Part shown: piece by piece, positions 8,566 to 16,187 of the stretch
Position numbering within the stretch: the first letter of the stretch is position 1
Layout of the letters: each line of letters starts with the position of its first letter
Assembly: GCA_943842425.1 (NCBI GenBank)
Contig: CALTBR010000003.1
Span: 883,672 to 947,671, forward strand
Direction of reading: 5' to 3'
DNA: 64,000 nucleotides
From: UBA974 sp002292405
Lineage (GTDB): Bacteria > Bacteroidota > Bacteroidia > Flavobacteriales_D > Sanyastnellaceae
Position numbers and translations under genes: made by a program
Notes under the pieces: generated by a model
The model's database searches: none
Told to the model about the DNA's origin: nothing
What the model saw: only the letters and a program-made list of their open reading frames with translations

Positions 8566-9117
8566 TTATTTTGCAGCCGTCTTACCAGCTTTTCTACGAA
8601 TTACTTCTCCCTTGTAACGAATACCTTTACCCTTATATGGTTCTGGTTTACGTAGTGAACGGATTTTTGCAGCTACAGTACCGATGAGTTGTTTATCATG
8701 TGACGCTAACGTAACTATAGGTGGCTGACCTTTTTTTGTTTCTGCTTGAAGTGAAACTTCAGCAGGCAATTGCATAACAATAGTATGGCTAAAACCAAGA
8801 CTTAATGTTAATTGTTGACCTTGAGAAGATGCTCTAAAACCAACACCATATAGCTCAAGCTCTTTAGTGTAACCTTGTGTGACACCTTCAATCATATTAA
8901 AGATAAGAGCTCGGTATAATCCATGCTTAGATCTAAATTCCTTATCATTCGAAGAACGAGTAAATGTAATTACATTGTCTTCAACGATCATTGAGATTGC
9001 TGAATCAATTTCTTGACTTAGCTCACCTTTAGAGCCTTTCACCGTTACAATTGAGTTTTCAATTGAAACAGTAACTCCTTCGGGGATTGTTATGGGGGCT
9101 TTTCCTATACGAGACAT
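8566..9117 (-). CDS. rplF: Ribosomal protein L6
   Basis: 183 residues from the chosen ATG at 9117, which gives the canonical MSRIGKAPITIPEGV. An in-frame ATG 33 bp upstream would add an atypical leader and overlap rpsH, so it was rejected. Two similar L6 folds are visible, and the second ends with KPEPYKGKGIRYKGEVIRRK. L6 lies at the base of the L7/L12 stalk near the sarcin-ricin loop. Confidence 0.97.
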   Translation of the reverse strand: MSRIGKAPITIPEGVTVSIENSIVTVKGSKGELSQEIDSAISMIVEDNVITFTRSSNDKEFRSKHGLYRALIFNMIEGVTQGYTKELELYGVGFRASSQGQQLTLSLGFSHTIVMQLPAEVSLQAETKKGQPPIVTLASHDKQLIGTVAAKIRSLRKPEPYKGKGIRYKGEVIRRKAGKTAAK

Positions 9118-9134
9118 TTCTCTATTGCTTAATA

Positions 9135-9533
9135 TCAGTAAACTGTACAAATGATTTCTCCACCAATATTCAGACGACGAGCTTCCTTGTCAGTCATCAA
9201 ACCTTTGTTGGTTGAAATAATACTTATACCTAATCCGTTAAGTACACGTGGCAACTCCGAAGCCGCTCCGTATTTACGTAAACCCGGTCTAGAGAAGCGC
9301 TTAACTTCTGTAATAGCAGGTCTACGAGTCTTATCGTCATAACGTAACGCAATTTTAATGGTTCCTTGAGGTTTCTCATCAACAAATTTATAGTTGAGGA
9401 TAAAACCTTGATCAAAGAGGATTTTAGTAACCTCCTTCTTCAAATTAGAAGCAGGTACGTTTACCACTTTGTGTTGTGCCATTTGCGCATTGCGAATGCG
9501 CGTTATTAGGTCTGCTAAAGGATCACTGTGCAT
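9135..9533 (-). CDS. rpsH: Ribosomal protein S8
   Basis: 132 residues. It binds helix 21 of 16S rRNA, and in E. coli it represses the spc operon. It begins MHSDPLADLITRIRNAQ and ends STNKGLMTDKEARRLNIGGE with a final CTVY, all characteristic. It follows rpsN by 32 bp and precedes rplF by 17 bp. No S8-type mRNA target was identified by eye near rplE. Confidence 0.98.
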   Translation of the reverse strand: MHSDPLADLITRIRNAQMAQHKVVNVPASNLKKEVTKILFDQGFILNYKFVDEKPQGTIKIALRYDDKTRRPAITEVKRFSRPGLRKYGAASELPRVLNGLGISIISTNKGLMTDKEARRLNIGGEIICTVY

Positions 9534-9565
9534 ATCAGTATTCTATTAATGGATTGAGAAAGCGC

Positions 9566-9835
9566 TTACCAGCTAGCTTTCCTTACTCCTGGGATGCGAC
9601 CCGATAGGGCCAATTTGCGAAATAGAACACGGGAAACGCCAAACTGACGCATATATCCGCGAGGACGTCCTGTGATCTGGCAACGGTTGTGCATACGCAC
9701 AGCTGCCGAATTTGGTGGGAGCTTTTGAAAGCCTTCCCAGTCACCAGCCTCCTTCAAGGCTTTGCGCTTAGCAGCATATTTTGCTACCATTCTAGCGCGC
9801 TTGCGCTCTCGCGCTTTCATGCTTTCTTTAGCCAT
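9566..9835 (-). CDS. rpsN: Ribosomal protein S14, zinc-free long form
   Basis: 89 residues, the length of the C-minus class. It has MAKESMKARERKRARMVAKY at the start and RCQITGRPRGYMRQFGVSR and LALSGRIPGVRKASW at the end. The CxxC pairs of the zinc form are absent, with only one Cys in HNRCQ. It is a 30S head protein lying 2 bp after rplE. Confidence 0.97.
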   Translation of the reverse strand: MAKESMKARERKRARMVAKYAAKRKALKEAGDWEGFQKLPPNSAAVRMHNRCQITGRPRGYMRQFGVSRVLFRKLALSGRIPGVRKASW

Positions 9836-9837
9836 GC

Positions 9838-10389
9838 TTAGTTGTTTTTGAAGGGAAATCCAAACTCTGATAATAAAGCTTTTGCTTCTTCATCAGTGTT
9901 TGCAGATGTAACAATAGTAATGTCCATCCCATTGATATGCTTAACATCATCGATGTTAATCTCAGGGAAGACGAGCTGTTCTTTGATACCAAAAGTGAAA
10001 TTCCCTCTACCATCAAAGCCTTTAGCTTTAATACCTTGGAAATCACGAGTACGTGGTAGTGTGATAGAAATAAGACGGTCTAAAAAGTCATACATTTTAT
10101 CTCGACGTAATGTAACTTTACAACCGATAGGCATATCCTTACGGAGTTTAAAGTTAGAAACATCTTTAGTGGACATCGTCTTAACTGCTTTTTGTCCAGA
10201 GATAATTGACATCTCATCAACGGCAGTATTCACCATTTTACGATCACCTACTGCTTGACCAACTCCTTGGTTCAAGCAAATTTTCGTGATACAAGGCGCT
10301 TGCATAAGACTTGTATATTCAAACTTTTTTATTAAAGCAGGAACAATCTCGTCTTTGTATTGCGCTTGAAGTCTAGATACGTATGTCAT
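9838..10389 (-). CDS. rplE: Ribosomal protein L5
   Basis: 183 residues. 5S rRNA-binding protein of the central protuberance. Key stretches are PCITKICLNQGVG (about 32-44), SGQKAVKTMSTKDVSNFKLR, GCKVTLRRDKMYDFLDRLIS and FPEINIDDVKHINGMDITIV. Its first base is shared with the last base of the rplX stop (10389), so translation is probably coupled. Confidence 0.98.
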   Translation of the reverse strand: MTYVSRLQAQYKDEIVPALIKKFEYTSLMQAPCITKICLNQGVGQAVGDRKMVNTAVDEMSIISGQKAVKTMSTKDVSNFKLRKDMPIGCKVTLRRDKMYDFLDRLISITLPRTRDFQGIKAKGFDGRGNFTFGIKEQLVFPEINIDDVKHINGMDITIVTSANTDEEAKALLSEFGFPFKNN

Positions 10390-10709
10390 TACTTCAGATC
10401 TTCGTTTGATTTCTTAGAGTAACGAGTAAGTTTACCAGCGTCATTACGACGACGTCCTACTCGAGTTGCATTGCCAGCAGAATCAACAACCATCACATTA
10501 GAAATGTGAATACCTGCTTCTACTTTAACGACTCCCCCCTGAGGGTTAGAGGCGCTTGGCTTAACGTGCTTAGTGATGATGTTTACACCTTCAATAACCA
10601 CACGATCTTTTTTGCGATCAACAGAGAGTACAGATCCAGTTTTTCCACGGCTTCCGCCTGAAAGAACTTTTACTGAATCACCAGATTTTATTTTTAGTCG
10701 CTTTTCCAT
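10389..10709 (-). CDS. rplX: Ribosomal protein L24
   Basis: 106 residues. It starts 50S assembly together with L3. The KOW motif is IKSGDSVKVLSGGSRGKTGS (about 7-26), followed by VVIEGVNIITKHVKP. It lies between rplN and rplE, touching rplE. Confidence 0.97.
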   Translation of the reverse strand: MEKRLKIKSGDSVKVLSGGSRGKTGSVLSVDRKKDRVVIEGVNIITKHVKPSASNPQGGVVKVEAGIHISNVMVVDSAGNATRVGRRRNDAGKLTRYSKKSNEDLK

Positions 10710-10725
10710 CTTTCCATAGTCTTCC

Positions 10726-11094
10726 TTACAGCACCTCCGGTGCTAGTGAGACAATTTTCATAAAGTCCTTATCACGTAACTCGCGAGCAACAGGGCCAAA
10801 GATACGTGTAGCACGTATATCTCCAGTTTCGTTTAACAAAACGCAAGCATTATCATCAAAACGGATATAAGATCCATCAGCTCTGCGAATCTCTTTACGA
10901 GTTCGTACAACGACAGCCTTAGCAACCGTACCTTTCTTAATATTTCCGTTAGGTGTCGCACTTTTTACAGTTACAACCACCTTATCTCCAATAGACGCAT
11001 AACGTCTTTTAGTTCCACCTAGGACACGAATACAGAGTGCTTCACGAGCACCGCTGTTATCAGCCACTTTCATACGAGATTCTTGTTGTATCAT
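10726..11094 (-). CDS. rplN: Ribosomal protein L14
   Basis: 122 residues, the standard length. It forms an intersubunit bridge. It starts MIQQESRMKVADNSGAREAL and shows GDKVVVTVKSATPNG and ATRIFGPVARELRDKDFMKI. It lies between rpsQ and rplX with 19-bp and 16-bp gaps. Confidence 0.98.
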   Translation of the reverse strand: MIQQESRMKVADNSGAREALCIRVLGGTKRRYASIGDKVVVTVKSATPNGNIKKGTVAKAVVVRTRKEIRRADGSYIRFDDNACVLLNETGDIRATRIFGPVARELRDKDFMKIVSLAPEVL

Positions 11095-11113
11095 GGTTTC
11101 CTAATAATCTTAA

Positions 11114-11383
11114 TTATTTAACACGTTCTACAACTTCAATCAGCCTCCAGCATTTACGCTTACTAATTGGACGTGTTTCCATGATACGGACTGTATCACC
11201 AATGTTACATGTTTGCTCCTCATCATGAGCAACAAGCTTTGTTGTTTTAGTTACAAACTTTCCGTAGAAAGGATGCTTCTCTTTACGCTCTACAGAAACT
11301 ACAATTGATTTATCCATCTTATTAGATGTAACAATACCAACTCGCTCCTTTCTAAGTTTACGTGTTATTGTTTCTGTGCTCAT
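11114..11383 (-). CDS. rpsQ: Ribosomal protein S17
   Basis: 89 residues with an OB fold; binds 16S rRNA early in assembly. Motifs include RKERVGIVTSNKMDKSIVVS, KHPFYGKFVTKTTKLVAHDE and GDTVRIMETRPISKRKCWRL. Its start overlaps the 3' end of rpmC by 4 bp. Confidence 0.98.
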   Translation of the reverse strand: MSTETITRKLRKERVGIVTSNKMDKSIVVSVERKEKHPFYGKFVTKTTKLVAHDEEQTCNIGDTVRIMETRPISKRKCWRLIEVVERVK

Positions 11384-11577
11384 GATGCTTTATTACGTGC
11401 AGTTTGCTCAGTTAAAAGGCGCGCGACATCACGCTTTTGAATTTTCAAAATTGTTGGAGTTTCAAGTCCAGCAATTGTATGGTTAAAGCGAAGCTTTGAA
11501 AGTGCCTCACGTTCAACGTCTATTCTTTCTACCAAGTCCTTATCAGACATTTGGTTAATTTCTTTCATTTCAATCAT
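11380..11577 (-). CDS. rpmC: Ribosomal protein L29
   Basis: 65 residues from the chosen start. The core is a two-helix hairpin beginning MKEINQMSDKDLVERI and ending QKRDVARLLTEQTARN. The ATG at 11577 overlaps the rplP stop as ATGA. The next ATG at 11568 would remove three residues. A longer frame reaches 11613 but lies inside rplP and adds non-family sequence, so it was rejected. Confidence 0.94.
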   Translation of the reverse strand: MIEMKEINQMSDKDLVERIDVEREALSKLRFNHTIAGLETPTILKIQKRDVARLLTEQTARNKAS

Positions 11578-11996
11578 TTCCCTGCATAATCTGGTCGTGT
11601 AACAATTTTGCAACGTACTGGAAGCTTTTGAGCTCCAAGACGTAAAGCCTCTTGTGCTGTCTCTAGTGTCACTCCATCAACTTCAAACATGATACGTCCA
11701 GGACGAACCGGGGCTACCCAATGTGAAGGCGCTCCTTTACCTTTACCCATACGTACTTCAGCAGGCTTAGATGTCATGGGTTTATCTGGAAATATTCTAA
11801 TCCATACTTGACCTTCACGTTTCATAAAACGTGTAATCGCAATACGAGCTGCCTCAATTTGACGTGAAGATATAAAACCTATATCCATGGTTTTAATGGC
11901 AAATGATCCGTATGCTACTGTGCTTCCACGGTATGCAAGGCCCTTAACACGGCCTTTTTGCATTTTACGAAACTTAGTTCTTTTTGGTTGTAACAT
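11574..11996 (-). CDS. rplP: Ribosomal protein L16
   Basis: 140 residues. Late-assembly 50S protein near the A-site tRNA elbow. It starts MLQPKRTKFRKMQKGRVKGL and carries EAARIAITRFMKREGQVWIR, the loop KPAEVRMGKGKGAPSHWVAP and GRIMFEVDGV. It lies between rpsC and rpmC, overlapping rpmC by 4 bp. Confidence 0.98.
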   Translation of the reverse strand: MLQPKRTKFRKMQKGRVKGLAYRGSTVAYGSFAIKTMDIGFISSRQIEAARIAITRFMKREGQVWIRIFPDKPMTSKPAEVRMGKGKGAPSHWVAPVRPGRIMFEVDGVTLETAQEALRLGAQKLPVRCKIVTRPDYAGK

Positions 11997-12008
11997 ATCA
12001 GTCAGCTA

Positions 12009-12743
12009 TTATCTACGTGAGTTATTACGACGACCTCCTCCGCCACCTCGACGTTCTCCACCTTTACGATCTCCTCCACGTTCCTTCTTCTGAGGAGGAA
12101 GTGGTGATAAATCAGGCTTACCATAAATCTCTCCACGGCAGATCCAACATTTAATACCTAGTACACCATAAGTAGTGTGTGCCTCTACATGAGCGTAATC
12201 AATATCAGCTCTGAAAGTATGAAGTGGAATACGACCTTCTTTGTATGCTTCAGATCTCGCAATCTCAGCTCCATTAATTCTACCAGCAATATTTATCTTA
12301 ATTCCTTCAGCACCTAAGCGCATCGTGCTTTGGATAGACATTTTAATCGCACGACGGTGATTAATTCTAGCTTCTAATTGACGAGCAACACTCTCAGCGA
12401 CTAAACGAGCATCTAATTCAGGTCGTTTAATTTCAAATATATTAATTTGAACATCTTTACCTGTTAATTTCTTGAGTTCTTCTCTAAGCTTATCCACTTC
12501 AGAACCTCCCTTTCCAATAATAACACCAGGTCGAGCTGACTTGATAGTAACAGTAACTAGTTTAAGAGTACGCTCAATGATAACATTAGCAACACTTGCT
12601 TTGCGCAAACGTGCTGTAAGGTATTCACGTATCTTATAATCTTCTACAAGTTTAGACCCATAGTCGTTTCCTCCGTACCAGTTTGAATCCCAACCACGAA
12701 TAATTCCGAGGCGATTTCCTATTGGATGTGTTTTCTGTCCCAT
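12009..12743 (-). CDS. rpsC: Ribosomal protein S3 with basic tail
   Basis: 244 residues. It lines the mRNA entry channel. It begins MGQKTHPIGNRLGIIRGWDS, carries a KH domain with ARPGVIIGKGGSEVDKLREE, and has the C-terminal domain with RINGAEIARSEAYKEGRIPL. After the normal end it adds about 30 residues of proline then Arg/Gly-rich sequence (RGGGGGRRNNSRR). The start lies 1 bp after the rplV stop. Confidence 0.97.
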   Translation of the reverse strand: MGQKTHPIGNRLGIIRGWDSNWYGGNDYGSKLVEDYKIREYLTARLRKASVANVIIERTLKLVTVTIKSARPGVIIGKGGSEVDKLREELKKLTGKDVQINIFEIKRPELDARLVAESVARQLEARINHRRAIKMSIQSTMRLGAEGIKINIAGRINGAEIARSEAYKEGRIPLHTFRADIDYAHVEAHTTYGVLGIKCWICRGEIYGKPDLSPLPPQKKERGGDRKGGERRGGGGGRRNNSRR

Positions 12744-12744
12744 A

Positions 12745-13143
12745 TTAGTTCTTTGAGCTATCTACGATGATGGTAACGTGATTCGAACGCTTTCTAATGC
12801 GGTGAGCACGACCCTGAGGTGCTGGCTGAATACGCTTTAACATTCTTGCACTATCAACGAATATTTCACTTACAGTTAGTTTAGAGTCCTCTGGACTTGC
12901 TCCAGAATTTTTTGCTTCCCAGTTCGCAATTGCTGAACGAAGAAGTTTTTCAATTCTACCTGAAGCTTCCTGTGCTGAAAAGCGCAAAATATTTAATGCT
13001 TCAAATACATCCTTACCTCGAACGGTATCCGCTACTAAACGCATCTTTCGAGGCGAAGTAGGGCAATTATTGAGTTTCGCAATAGCAATATTTTTCATTG
13101 CTTCTTTACGTGCCTCAGCTTTTAATCTTTTTCGTGCTCCCAT
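12745..13143 (-). CDS. rplV: Ribosomal protein L22
   Basis: 132 residues. Its long beta hairpin reaches into the exit tunnel. Motifs are LNNCPTSPRKMRLVADTVRG, EKLLRSAIANWEAKN, and the hairpin RMLKRIQPAPQGRAHRIRKR with SNHVTIIV. It lies between rpsS and rpsC. Confidence 0.97.
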   Translation of the reverse strand: MGARKRLKAEARKEAMKNIAIAKLNNCPTSPRKMRLVADTVRGKDVFEALNILRFSAQEASGRIEKLLRSAIANWEAKNSGASPEDSKLTVSEIFVDSARMLKRIQPAPQGRAHRIRKRSNHVTIIVDSSKN

Positions 13144-13164
13144 AGTTCCTTAGTTAGCGAGCGC

Positions 13165-13440
13165 TTAGCGCTTCTTATCCTTTTTATCCGCGTGACCACG
13201 GAACGATCGAGTTGGAGAAAATTCTCCTAGTTTATGACCTACCATGTTCTCAGTAACGAACACCGGTATAAACTGGCGGCCATTATGAACAGCAATTGTC
13301 AATCCGACAAAATCAGGTGTAATAGTACTTGCTCTAGACCAAGTCTTAATAACTGATTTCTTTCCAGAACCTTGCATAGTTTCAACTCGTTGAACTAGCT
13401 TGTAGTGGACAAATGGGGGTTTTTTCAGCGAACGTGCCAT
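13165..13440 (-). CDS. rpsS: Ribosomal protein S19
   Basis: 91 residues. 30S head protein that works with S13. It starts MARSLKKPPFVHYKL and shows IKTWSRASTITPDFVGLTIA, FIPVFVTENMVGHKLGEFSP and TRSFRGHADKK. It is 3 bp downstream of rplB. Confidence 0.98.
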   Translation of the reverse strand: MARSLKKPPFVHYKLVQRVETMQGSGKKSVIKTWSRASTITPDFVGLTIAVHNGRQFIPVFVTENMVGHKLGEFSPTRSFRGHADKKDKKR

Positions 13441-13443
13441 AGT

Positions 13444-14265
13444 TTATTTATTCCTGCGTTCAATGATATACTTAGACGACTTGTTGCGTGGGTTACGAGT
13501 TTTGTAACCTTTCGCAGGAATTCCATTACGTGAACGTGGATGTCCACCTGATGACTTTCCTTCACCACCACCCATTGGGTGATCTACTGGGTTCATCACA
13601 ACTCCACGAACGCGTGGACGACGACCCAACCAGCGTGAACGACCGGCTTTACCACTAACCTGTAGGTTATGCTCAGAGTTACCCACAGAGCCAATAACAG
13701 CTAAGCAAGTAATTAAAATCATACGAGTTTCACCACTAGGTAGTTTAATAATTGCGAACTTACCATCACGGGCAGCTAATTGTGCATACGCACCTGCACT
13801 ACGTGCAATACAAGCTCCTCTTCCTGGATGTAATTCAATATTGTGAATGATTGTTCCGAGTGGAATATCAGACAGGTACATAGCATGTCCAACTTCAGGA
13901 ATAGCTTTCTTCCCAGAGTTAATCTTCATCCCAGGAGTTAACCCCGCTGGAGCAACAATGTATCTCTTTTCACCATCCTTATACTCAACTAGGCAAATAC
14001 GGCCAGTACGATTTGGATCGTACTCTAATGTTAACACGGTTGCTTCTTCGTGCTTATTGCGCTTAAAGTCAATGAGACGGTAACGACGTTTATGCCCACC
14101 TCCTCGGTAGCGCATTGTCATTTTACCAGTATCGTTGCGACCTCCTGATTTTTTTATTGACTGAAGTAACGGCTTATGTGGCTTGTCAGTAGTGAGCTCA
14201 GAGAAATTCGTGAGCACTCTATGACGCATACCTGGCGTTATCGGATTGAATTTACGTAATGCCAT
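13444..14265 (-). CDS. rplB: Ribosomal protein L2
   Basis: 273 residues. It supports the peptidyl-transferase centre and subunit association. Signature stretches are TMRYRGGGHKRRYRLIDFKR, PAGLTPGMKI, GRGACIARSAGAYAQLAARD, and the C-terminal RGVVMNPVDHPMGGGEGKSS with the conserved His in NPVDHP. It lies between rplW and rpsS with 3-bp gaps on both sides. Confidence 0.98.
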   Translation of the reverse strand: MALRKFNPITPGMRHRVLTNFSELTTDKPHKPLLQSIKKSGGRNDTGKMTMRYRGGGHKRRYRLIDFKRNKHEEATVLTLEYDPNRTGRICLVEYKDGEKRYIVAPAGLTPGMKINSGKKAIPEVGHAMYLSDIPLGTIIHNIELHPGRGACIARSAGAYAQLAARDGKFAIIKLPSGETRMILITCLAVIGSVGNSEHNLQVSGKAGRSRWLGRRPRVRGVVMNPVDHPMGGGEGKSSGGHPRSRNGIPAKGYKTRNPRNKSSKYIIERRNK

Positions 14266-14268
14266 TGT

Positions 14269-14562
14269 TTAGATATTATCGTATAAATCGATTGCTTCGC
14301 CTTCAGCTAGAGTTACTAATGCTTTTTTATAAGAATTAGTACGGCCTTTGACGACTCCGGTTTTTGTGAAACGTTGACGAGCTTTTCCATCTACACGTAG
14401 TGTGCGAATATTTCTAACTGTCACTTTGTATTCTTTTTCGATCGCATTTTTAATTTCGATCTTGTTAGCACCAAGAGCAACAACAAATCCGTAGCTATTA
14501 GTTCGCTCAGTATCCGCGGACATTTTCTCAGTGATTAGGGGCTTGATTAGAATCTCTTTCAT
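14269..14562 (-). CDS. rplW: Ribosomal protein L23
   Basis: 97 residues. It sits at the tunnel exit and docks trigger factor and SRP. It begins MKEILIKPLITEKMSADTER and has GANKIEIKNAIEKEYKVTVR and the basic loop GKARQRFTKTGVVKGRTNSY. It lies between rplD and rplB. Confidence 0.97.
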   Translation of the reverse strand: MKEILIKPLITEKMSADTERTNSYGFVVALGANKIEIKNAIEKEYKVTVRNIRTLRVDGKARQRFTKTGVVKGRTNSYKKALVTLAEGEAIDLYDNI

Positions 14563-14570
14563 AGCAAATG

Positions 14571-15197
14571 TTACTTTAGTAATCCCTCGAGAACCTCGTG
14601 GGCATTATTTACGAAAAGAAGATTCGTACAGTTCATAATATCGTAAGTGCTTAAATCTGAAGCTAACATCACACGATGTTTAGGTAGATTGCGACAACTA
14701 CGGTAAACATTATCATCTTGAGATGGAAGAATCATTAAAGTCTTCTTATCATCAAGTTTAAGATTCGTCATTACAGTCAAGAAGTCTTTCGTCTTAGGAG
14801 CGTCCATCTTGATATTATCGACCACCATAATTCCGTCAGCCTTAGCTTTATAACTAAGAGCGCTTCTTCGAGCAAGCTTACGAAGCTTAGAATTAAGATG
14901 AATGGTGTAATCTCTTGGCTCAGGGCCGAAAGTATTACCTCCACCACGAAATAATGGATTCTTAATTGAACCAGCACGTGCTGTACCTGTTCCTTTCTGC
15001 TTTTTAATCTTACGTGTAGATCCAGAAACTAAACCTCGGTGAAGTGTGTCGTGGGTTCCTTGTCTTTGCGCTGCTTGATAACGCTTAACATCTAAGTAAA
15101 TCGCGTGATCATTAGGTTCGATAGCGAAAACCGAATCTTGTAGCTCAGCACTTTTTTTCGACTTAGAGCCTTTACTTGTGAATACGTCGAGTTTCAT
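14571..15197 (-). CDS. rplD: Ribosomal protein L4
   Basis: 208 residues. Its extended loop enters the exit tunnel; in E. coli L4 also represses the S10 operon. The loop is visible as GTHDTLHRGLVSGSTRKIKK, KGTGTARAGS and FRGGGNTFGPEPRDY, and the globular domain has ALSYKAKADGIMVVDNI. It overlaps the rplC end by 4 bp. Confidence 0.97.
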   Translation of the reverse strand: MKLDVFTSKGSKSKKSAELQDSVFAIEPNDHAIYLDVKRYQAAQRQGTHDTLHRGLVSGSTRKIKKQKGTGTARAGSIKNPLFRGGGNTFGPEPRDYTIHLNSKLRKLARRSALSYKAKADGIMVVDNIKMDAPKTKDFLTVMTNLKLDDKKTLMILPSQDDNVYRSCRNLPKHRVMLASDLSTYDIMNCTNLLFVNNAHEVLEGLLK

Positions 15198-15826
15198 GAT
15201 GCTTGTGGCTTATGGATTACAACAGTTGCTCCTTTGTGCCCAGGAACTGCTCCCTTAACAACAAGAACTCCTTGTTTTGGTAAAACTTTAAGAACTTCAA
15301 GATTTTCGATAGTTACACGAGCATTACCCATTTGACCAGCCATTCGCATTCCTTTGAATACACGAGCTGGATAAGAAGCTGCTCCAATTGAACCAGGCGC
15401 ACGTAGACGGTTATGCTGACCATGTGTAGCCTGACCAACTCCAGCAAAACCATGACGTTTAACAACACCTTGGAAACCTTTACCTTTTGAAGTTCCGATT
15501 ACACTTACAAATTCTCCTTCGTTAAAAACGTCTTCCACTTTTAATGTATCTCCCAATTGGAAGTCATTATCGGAGTTCTTAAATTCAACGAGCCTACGCT
15601 TTGGAGAAACTCCAGCGCGTTTAAAGTGACCTTTCATCGCTTTTGATGTGCTCTTTTCAGTGCGCTCACCAAAGCCGAGTTGAATAGCTGCATAGCCATC
15701 TTTCTCTAGGGTACGTACTTGCGTTACAACGCAAGGACCTACTTCTATCACTGTGCATGGGATATTCTTCCCAGAGGCACCGTAGATGCTGGTCATTCCT
15801 ACTTTTTTCCCTATTAATCCATGCAT
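15194..15826 (-). CDS. rplC: Ribosomal protein L3
   Basis: 210 residues from the chosen ATG at 15826, giving the family-typical MHGLIGKKVGMTSIYG. An ATG 21 bp upstream adds MNKKQTI and cannot be excluded. Conserved parts are FQGVVKRHGFAGVGQATHGQ, SIGAASYPARVFKGMRMAGQ and GAVPGHKGATVVI. L3 initiates 50S assembly. It is followed by rplD with a 4-bp overlap and preceded by rpsJ. Confidence 0.96.
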   Translation of the reverse strand: MHGLIGKKVGMTSIYGASGKNIPCTVIEVGPCVVTQVRTLEKDGYAAIQLGFGERTEKSTSKAMKGHFKRAGVSPKRRLVEFKNSDNDFQLGDTLKVEDVFNEGEFVSVIGTSKGKGFQGVVKRHGFAGVGQATHGQHNRLRAPGSIGAASYPARVFKGMRMAGQMGNARVTIENLEVLKVLPKQGVLVVKGAVPGHKGATVVIHKPQAS

Positions 15827-15866
15827 AATAGTTTGTTTTTTATTCAATTAGACAGAATGTCTACTG

Positions 15867-16175
15867 TTATACTTTAATTTCTACTTCAACTCCACTAGGC
15901 AACTCTAAACGCATCAAAGCATCAACAGTCTTCGAAGAAGAGCTATAGATGTCTATCAAACGCTTATAGTTATTAAGCTCAAATTGTTCACGAGACTTCT
16001 TGTTCACATGAGGTGAGCGAAGAACTGTGAAAATACGGTTGTGAGTAGGTAACGGAATAGGTCCACTAATTACAGCACCAGTAGTCTTCACAGTTTTAAC
16101 TATTTTCTTAGCCGATTTATCCACTAAATTGTGGTCATATGACTTGAGTTTGATACGTATTTTTTGTGTTGTCAT
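15867..16175 (-). CDS. rpsJ: Ribosomal protein S10
   Basis: 102 residues. 30S head protein that also binds NusB in antitermination. IRIKLKSYDHNLVDKSAKKI, SGPIPLPTHNRIFTVLRSPH and LPSGVEVEIKV are diagnostic. It follows fusA directly with a 12-bp gap. In many other phyla tuf lies between the two genes, but here it does not. Confidence 0.98.
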   Translation of the reverse strand: MTTQKIRIKLKSYDHNLVDKSAKKIVKTVKTTGAVISGPIPLPTHNRIFTVLRSPHVNKKSREQFELNNYKRLIDIYSSSSKTVDALMRLELPSGVEVEIKV

Positions 16176-16187
16176 AGTGTTGCTAGA

